NCBI GenBank assembly: GCA_902772945.1
Contig: CACYCU010000096.1
Location: 1-9,724, forward strand
Length of the DNA: 9,724 nucleotides
Direction of reading: 5' to 3'
From: an uncultured bacterium
Lineage (GTDB): Bacteria; Cyanobacteriota; Vampirovibrionia; Gastranaerophilales; Gastranaerophilaceae
Shown here: positions 6,445 to 9,724 of the stretch, piece after piece
How the letters are laid out: every line of letters starts with the position of its first letter
Position numbering within the stretch: the stretch's first letter is position 1
The notes under the pieces: generated by a model
The model's input: only the letters and a program-made list of their open reading frames with translations
What the model was told of the DNA's origin: nothing
Database searches by the model: none
Made by a program: the position numbers and the translations under genes

Positions 6445-6753
6445 ATTAAAATCTTCCGGGTTTTTATCTGTTAACCATTTTTGCATTATGTAATGTTCAT
6501 AACTGAGCGCAAAATTATAAAGAGCATTAACAAGAACTCTGCCGCTTTCAGACTTTCCTACTATAAAAAAATCTCCGGATTTGTTTTCTGCAAGCATAAT
6601 CTCTCTATGCACAATTTTATCAACGTGATTTTTAGGATTTTTATTTATTACAAACTTTATCCAATCACAAAGCAGTTTTGTTGTAGTTGTTTTATTATTG
6701 CTTAAATCATTATTTCTTTCTTGTAAGTATTTTGAAAATTCTCTTAATATCAT
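6433..6753 (-). CDS. Hypothetical protein, 106 residues, translationally coupled to comF
   Basis: I do not recognise a family. The protein is small, soluble and probably mixed helix and strand. A helical N-terminus (ILREFSKYLQERNNDL) and a Thr run (TTTT at about 22-25) are followed by LLCDWIKFVINKN, then a strand pair around EIMLAENKSGDFFIVGKSESGRVLVNALYNF and a helix with SYEHYIMQKWLTDKN. There is no zinc-binding motif, signal peptide or membrane segment. The ATG overlaps the comF TGA (ATGA, 4 shared bases), and GAGGA lies within the end of comF, so its translation is probably coupled to comF. That arrangement supports a real gene that may work with or alongside ComF; its role is unknown. 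Confidence 0.7.
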   Translation of the reverse strand: MILREFSKYLQERNNDLSNNKTTTTKLLCDWIKFVINKNPKNHVDKIVHREIMLAENKSGDFFIVGKSESGRVLVNALYNFALSYEHYIMQKWLTDKNPEDFNSSK

Positions 6754-7394
6754 AAATCCTCAAATGGTGTTGTTGCTGCGAGACAGATAATGTCTGTAAT
6801 TCCGTGTTTAGCAAATTCTTTTATTATTTCTTCAAAAGTAGAACCCGTTGTGCAAATATCATCTATCAAAAGGAGTGTTTTGCCGTGATAGTTTTCACTT
6901 TCAACTTTAAATGCGTTTTGCAGATTTTGCAATCTTTGCGCACGTTTTAACTTGTACTGAGGTTTTGTGTCTTTTACTCTTTTTATCAAAGTTTTATTTA
7001 ATATACCACCGCTTAATCTTGCAAATTCTTCTCCGACCAGGTTCATATGATTGTATTTTCGTATCTTTTCTCTCTTAGGAAAAATCGGCACAGGAACAAT
7101 TTCAAAATCTTTGATATCGCCAATTTTTAAAAAATATTCATACATAAATTTTGCAAGATAATATGCTAAATCTCTTTGTTTGTGATACTTTAATCCCCTT
7201 ATTAATTTTTGCAGATTTTTAGAATATATTCCCGCACAATAAACTTTCTTACCTTCAACTATTCTGTTTATTTTAACCGGTAAAAAATCCATTTCTTCAT
7301 AACAAGAAGAACACATTTTTACAGCTTCTTTTGAGCTTCTGCAAAAATAACATTTTTTCTTATAAACCCAATCAAGTAATTTATCTAAAAACAT
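6750..7394 (-). CDS. comF: ComF family phosphoribosyltransferase-like protein
   Basis: ComF proteins are cytoplasmic and needed for DNA uptake in naturally competent bacteria, where they are thought to help handle incoming single-stranded DNA. The protein is 214 residues, the usual size. An N-terminal zinc finger has Cys15, Cys18, Cys28 and Cys31 (CYFC and CSSC). The phosphoribosyltransferase domain carries IVPVPIFPKREKIRKYNHMNLVGEEFA, then TKPQYKLKRAQRLQNLQNAF and the PRPP-binding LLLIDDICTTGST at 174-186 with Asp178 and Asp179. This is a close match to the family. The ATG at 7394 has no Shine-Dalgarno; TATAAT lies 6 bases upstream, so the message may be leaderless. The 106-residue orphan overlaps its end. 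A partial PilO-like gene at the window edge fits the idea of pilus-based DNA uptake, but that is inference. Confidence 0.92.
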   Translation of the reverse strand: MFLDKLLDWVYKKKCYFCRSSKEAVKMCSSCYEEMDFLPVKINRIVEGKKVYCAGIYSKNLQKLIRGLKYHKQRDLAYYLAKFMYEYFLKIGDIKDFEIVPVPIFPKREKIRKYNHMNLVGEEFARLSGGILNKTLIKRVKDTKPQYKLKRAQRLQNLQNAFKVESENYHGKTLLLIDDICTTGSTFEEIIKEFAKHGITDIICLAATTPFEDL

Positions 7395-7400
7395 ATCAAA

Positions 7401-7429
7401 ATTATATAATAAAATCGCACTGTTTTAAA
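7401..7429 (-). promoter_or_regulatory. Candidate comF promoter, leaderless type
   Basis: On the minus strand TTTAAA (7424-7429) and a perfect TATAAT (7401-7406) are separated by 17 bases. The TATAAT ends 6 bases before the comF ATG, so transcription would begin on or next to the A of the start codon. No ribosome site is present, which agrees with a leaderless message. The same 98-base gap serves the divergent gene at 7493. Confidence 0.5.
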
Positions 7430-7479
7430 CATTGAGAATAATCATTTATATAGATGAAAAAGTTATCAGCAAAATAGAC

Positions 7480-7485
7480 TATACT
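7480..7485 (+). promoter_or_regulatory. Candidate -10 box for the 232-residue gene
   Basis: TATACT at 7480-7485 is followed by 7 bases, mostly T, and then the ATG at 7493. No Shine-Dalgarno is present and no good -35 is seen. The placement again suggests a leaderless start. Confidence 0.35.
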
Positions 7486-7492
7486 TTTTTAT

Positions 7493-8191
7493 ATGAACGG
7501 ATTTCAAAAAATAATATATTTTTTTCTTGAACTGCAGGAAAAATCTCTGCGAAAAAAGCTTGATAAACATTTAAAAACTTCCAGCAAAAACTCTACAACA
7601 AAAACAGTCCTATCAAGCAATGTCACAATAACATTAAATTCTCAAACAGAAAAAAATAAAGAACTTGTCAAGCAAAACGTAACAGACATAGTGAATTCTT
7701 GCGGCAACAATCCGCAAAAACTTCTTGATTATATAAAAAGCAAAGGAACTAAAGTTTGTATAATTGACAATGCTGACAAAATTTTGTCAGTTATAAAAGA
7801 AGAAGAAGGACTTATAACTTCACTTGAAGGCTTAGAAGCTTTGTATATAAATATGGTAACAAAATCCGGTCTTTCATTAAAATCCAAACCGATGTTCATT
7901 ATGCGAAACGGTGAAATTGATCCCTACTATATGGCACATCAATTTTATAAATGGTACTCATTGAAAATGGATCTGCCGGGATTTGATTTCATGTCCCAAA
8001 AAATATTTAAAATATACTTAAATTCAGACGGAGCACTTCTGTCAAATCTTAATCTTGATGAAATGACCGGGTTAAAAGAAGCTATTAACAGGGATCAAGA
8101 AGCAACTGATTTTGCGCTAACACTTGCAAAACATAAAGAAGGCTCTAAAAAAGTCCTACAAAAAATGCAAGACGGCGGAGCAAATATTTAA
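7493..8191 (+). CDS. Hypothetical protein, 232 residues
   Basis: I do not recognise a family. Residues 1-35 are a basic amphipathic helix (FQKIIYFFLELQEKSLRKKLDKHLK). Residues 36-60 are Ser/Thr-rich, with VLSSNVTITLNSQT looking like strands. Residues about 60-115 are mixed and contain the strand KGTKVCIIDNADKIL. The best-looking conserved block is about 140-180, with PMFIMRNGEIDPYYMAHQFYKWYSL and DLPGFDFMSQKIFK. The C-terminus is helical and charged. No signal peptide, membrane segment or metal motif is visible. The long frame, the candidate -10 just upstream and the intact stop support a real gene. It lies 68 bases before the radical SAM gene on the same strand and divergent from comF. A partnership with either is only suggested by position. 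Confidence 0.75.
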   Translation: MNGFQKIIYFFLELQEKSLRKKLDKHLKTSSKNSTTKTVLSSNVTITLNSQTEKNKELVKQNVTDIVNSCGNNPQKLLDYIKSKGTKVCIIDNADKILSVIKEEEGLITSLEGLEALYINMVTKSGLSLKSKPMFIMRNGEIDPYYMAHQFYKWYSLKMDLPGFDFMSQKIFKIYLNSDGALLSNLNLDEMTGLKEAINRDQEATDFALTLAKHKEGSKKVLQKMQDGGANI

Positions 8192-8194
8192 TTA

Positions 8195-8225
8195 TTGCCA
8201 TGTTGGTGAATTTCATTTTTATATT
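8195..8225 (+). promoter_or_regulatory. Candidate promoter of the radical SAM gene
   Basis: TTGCCA (8195-8200) and TATATT (8220-8225) each differ from consensus at one base and are separated by 19 bases, longer than ideal. The leader that would follow contains AAAGGAG at 8246-8252, 7 bases before the ATG at 8260. It would make the radical SAM gene independent of the gene in front, though read-through is also possible because no terminator is seen. Confidence 0.3.
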
Positions 8226-8259
8226 GGAGTTATAAAATATTTTTGAAAGGAGATATTTT

Positions 8260-9108
8260 ATGACCGGCTCAACATTTCTTGCCCCTGTATGCAAAATGAA
8301 AAATTTTAATAATTTATTTATAGAATTAACTGCAAAAAACTGTAACCAAAGATGCAAACACTGTTATATAGACTTTCCCTTGAACAAAAATGTAAAAGAT
8401 TTTATATCAATTGATTTAATAAAAAACGCCCTAAACCAAACAAAAAACGAGCATATTCAATGTATCTATTTAACCGGAGCCGAACCGATGACACATCCTG
8501 ATTTTAATTCCATCTTGAGGCTTTGTCTTAAAAGAACAAATGTTTGCATATTTACAAACGGAACTTTTATTAATGAAAAAAAAGCTCGTTTTCTTAAGCG
8601 AGTTCAAGATGAAAGTTCAAATGAAATAATTTTTAAACTTAGCATTGATCATTTTGATGAAATAAAAAATGACGAAATTAGAAACAGAGGGGCATATAGA
8701 ATTGTCCTTAACGCAATAAAAAGTCTTGCAAAATACCAATTCAACCCTATTTTATGCATAACAAACTACTACAATGAACCAAAAGAATTATTATTAAATG
8801 AATTTAAAAATATCTGCAAAAAACAAGGCTTTGATGCACAAGATTGCAATATTACGATAAACCAAATAAACGGAAAAGCGCAAGATATAAAGAATGATAG
8901 AATTGAAAATCTTGATTGCGAATTTGGAAGATGTTTGACAGCCAAAGGAATATACACTTGTCCCTTTCTTGCAAACGACCACAGAGGCAGATGCGGAAGT
9001 GAATTCTCAGACTTTTCAAGGCACAACACACTTGAAACATCTTTTTGCTCTAACTGCATCAAGAACAAAAAACCTTATTTTGGGATTGATTTTGAGCTGT
9101 TTACCTAA
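8260..9108 (+). CDS. Radical SAM protein with C-terminal cysteine cluster
   Basis: Radical SAM enzymes use a 4Fe-4S cluster to split S-adenosylmethionine and start radical chemistry. The protein is 282 residues. The cluster motif is CNQRCKHC (Cys28, Cys32, Cys35) followed by Tyr36. GAEP at 73-76 replaces the common GGEP that contacts SAM. IFTNGTFI and FKLSIDHFDE fit the next barrel strands. The C-terminus holds six cysteines at 220, 225, 234, 245, 263 and 266 (GRCLTAKGIYTCPF, GRCG, CSNC). They could bind a second Fe-S cluster, as in SPASM or twitch enzymes, but the spacing is not exactly the SPASM pattern. AAAGGAG is 7 bases upstream. No peptide precursor is evident beside it, so the substrate is unknown. 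The stop overlaps that of the convergent PilO-like gene. Confidence 0.9.
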   Translation: MTGSTFLAPVCKMKNFNNLFIELTAKNCNQRCKHCYIDFPLNKNVKDFISIDLIKNALNQTKNEHIQCIYLTGAEPMTHPDFNSILRLCLKRTNVCIFTNGTFINEKKARFLKRVQDESSNEIIFKLSIDHFDEIKNDEIRNRGAYRIVLNAIKSLAKYQFNPILCITNYYNEPKELLLNEFKNICKKQGFDAQDCNITINQINGKAQDIKNDRIENLDCEFGRCLTAKGIYTCPFLANDHRGRCGSEFSDFSRHNTLETSFCSNCIKNKKPYFGIDFELFT

Positions 9109-9724
9109 AATTGTTCCGGCTCAATATTCGGAGGAACATCCGGAGATTTAGCTGACTTTTTATCAGCTTTTTGAGATTGTTCTGCCGGCTTTTCAACAAC
9201 AGATGACGGATCCCTTTGAGCATATAATTTAAATTGCAAAGTTACTAACAAAATACGTTTATTTTTTGGATAAGGAGTAATTTCAATTTTTGAAATTTCA
9301 AGAAAATGTTCGTGTTTAAACAAATCTCTCAAGAAATTTTCAAATTCTGAATATGTTGCAACCATCTCAGCAGTAATTTTGCTGACATGATATTTGTTTC
9401 CTGCATATTTGTAAAAATTGTCATCTTCCGGATCATTTTGAAATTCAAAAGATCTTGCTTTGACCTTATTGTCACGCATTATTTGTAAAATTTCACCAAA
9501 TTCATCAGAAATCGCAGCTTCTGTATCAACGGCAGAATTAATAGGTTTGAAGAATGCTTTTAATATAAGATCCTCATTTTCCACAGCTCTTGCTTTTGAT
9601 TCACGCAAACTTGCCAATCTTCTTTCTGCATCAGCTAATGATGACGTCGTTTCCTTATATGATTTTTGAGTTTCACTTATTTTCTGAATCTCAGGTACTA
9701 TTTTTACAATTAAAACAATAAAAA
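9105..9724 (-). CDS. PilO-like type IV pilus assembly protein, 5' end outside the window
   Basis: PilO is an inner-membrane protein of the type IV pilus alignment complex, pairing with PilN through a periplasmic ferredoxin-like domain. The frame is open to the window end. A TTG at 9617 is not the likely start: upstream codons continue without a stop and give a hydrophobic segment (FIVLIVKIV) followed by a charged coiled coil (ISETQKSYKETTSSLADAERR). This membrane-helix/coiled-coil order is typical of PilO/GspM-like proteins. The later part shows a YHVSKITAEMVATYSEFENFLRDL helix and paired strands with ILLVTLQFKLYAQ, like the PilO C-terminal domain. A Lys/Pro/Ser-rich tail of about 35 residues ends the protein. 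Function is inferred from architecture, not a definite match; PilN and PilM would be expected just past the right edge. Its TAG overlaps the radical SAM stop. Confidence 0.6.
   Translation of the reverse strand, partial: FIVLIVKIVPEIQKISETQKSYKETTSSLADAERRLASLRESKARAVENEDLILKAFFKPINSAVDTEAAISDEFGEILQIMRDNKVKARSFEFQNDPEDDNFYKYAGNKYHVSKITAEMVATYSEFENFLRDLFKHEHFLEISKIEITPYPKNKRILLVTLQFKLYAQRDPSSVVEKPAEQSQKADKKSAKSPDVPPNIEPEQF

Noticed and set aside
8200..8235. An 11-codon hydrophobic frame (MLVNFIFILEL) before the radical SAM gene, considered as a leader or precursor peptide
   Set aside because: No ribosome site, very short, and it overlaps the candidate promoter; likely chance.
8192..8259. Gap before the radical SAM gene, considered as a riboswitch or terminator
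   Set aside because: Only 68 bases with weak, short inverted repeats; a possible promoter and a ribosome site explain it better.
8769..9068. Several minus-strand frames inside the radical SAM gene
   Set aside because: They are shadows of a gene with intact catalytic motifs and have no ribosome sites.

Overview
This is a roughly 9.7 kb, AT-rich (by eye about one third G+C), gene-dense chromosomal segment of a Gram-negative-type bacterium. The best fit is the gut/groundwater sister group of the cyanobacteria (Melainabacteria/Vampirovibrionia, probably Gastranaerophilales). Three things suggest this: the cyanobacterial-style order minC-minD-minE, MinD and MinE sequences that read like cyanobacterial ones, and a very low-GC genome with several lineage-type orphan proteins. 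The placement is inference; no 16S or marker tree is possible here. I see no phage or insertion sequence, no CRISPR array, no tRNA or rRNA, and no gene-free stretch over 300 bases. The largest gaps are about 98 to 141 bases and look like promoter regions.

Layout, left to right. (1) Minus strand, 14-2308: minC-minD-minE, a compact division-site operon with its own TATAAT promoter. Both MinC (long acidic linker) and MinE (about 53-residue Asp/Glu/Ser tail) are larger than usual. (2) Minus strand, 2395-3261: a lytic-transglycosylase-like protein with a low-complexity N-terminus and an EF-hand-like loop. (3) Plus strand, 3403-5021: an NrtR-type Nudix/winged-helix regulator, secG and a short-chain dehydrogenase, tightly packed and probably one operon. 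It starts divergently from the transglycosylase, across a region with three TGTTAC-like boxes spaced 10 bp apart. (4) Minus strand, 5018-7394: comF, an orphan gene, a family-9 glycosyltransferase and another orphan, in transcription order. (5) Plus strand, 7493-9108: an orphan 232-residue protein and a radical SAM enzyme with a C-terminal cysteine cluster. (6) Minus strand, 9105 to the window end: the 3' part of a PilO-like type IV pilus assembly gene whose start lies outside the window.

The functions are mostly housekeeping or envelope related: division-site placement (Min), cell-wall cleavage, protein export (SecG), glycan transfer and pilus or competence functions (PilO-like, ComF). The less ordinary points are the acidic extensions on two Min proteins, the degenerate Nudix box, several starts that look leaderless (a -10 box 6-7 bases before the ATG and no Shine-Dalgarno), two convergent gene pairs that overlap by 4 bases at their stop codons, and the radical SAM gene with its unexplained neighbour. 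I did not find clear evidence of a wholly new multi-gene system. The radical SAM/232-residue pair and the comF-linked orphan are the best leads.
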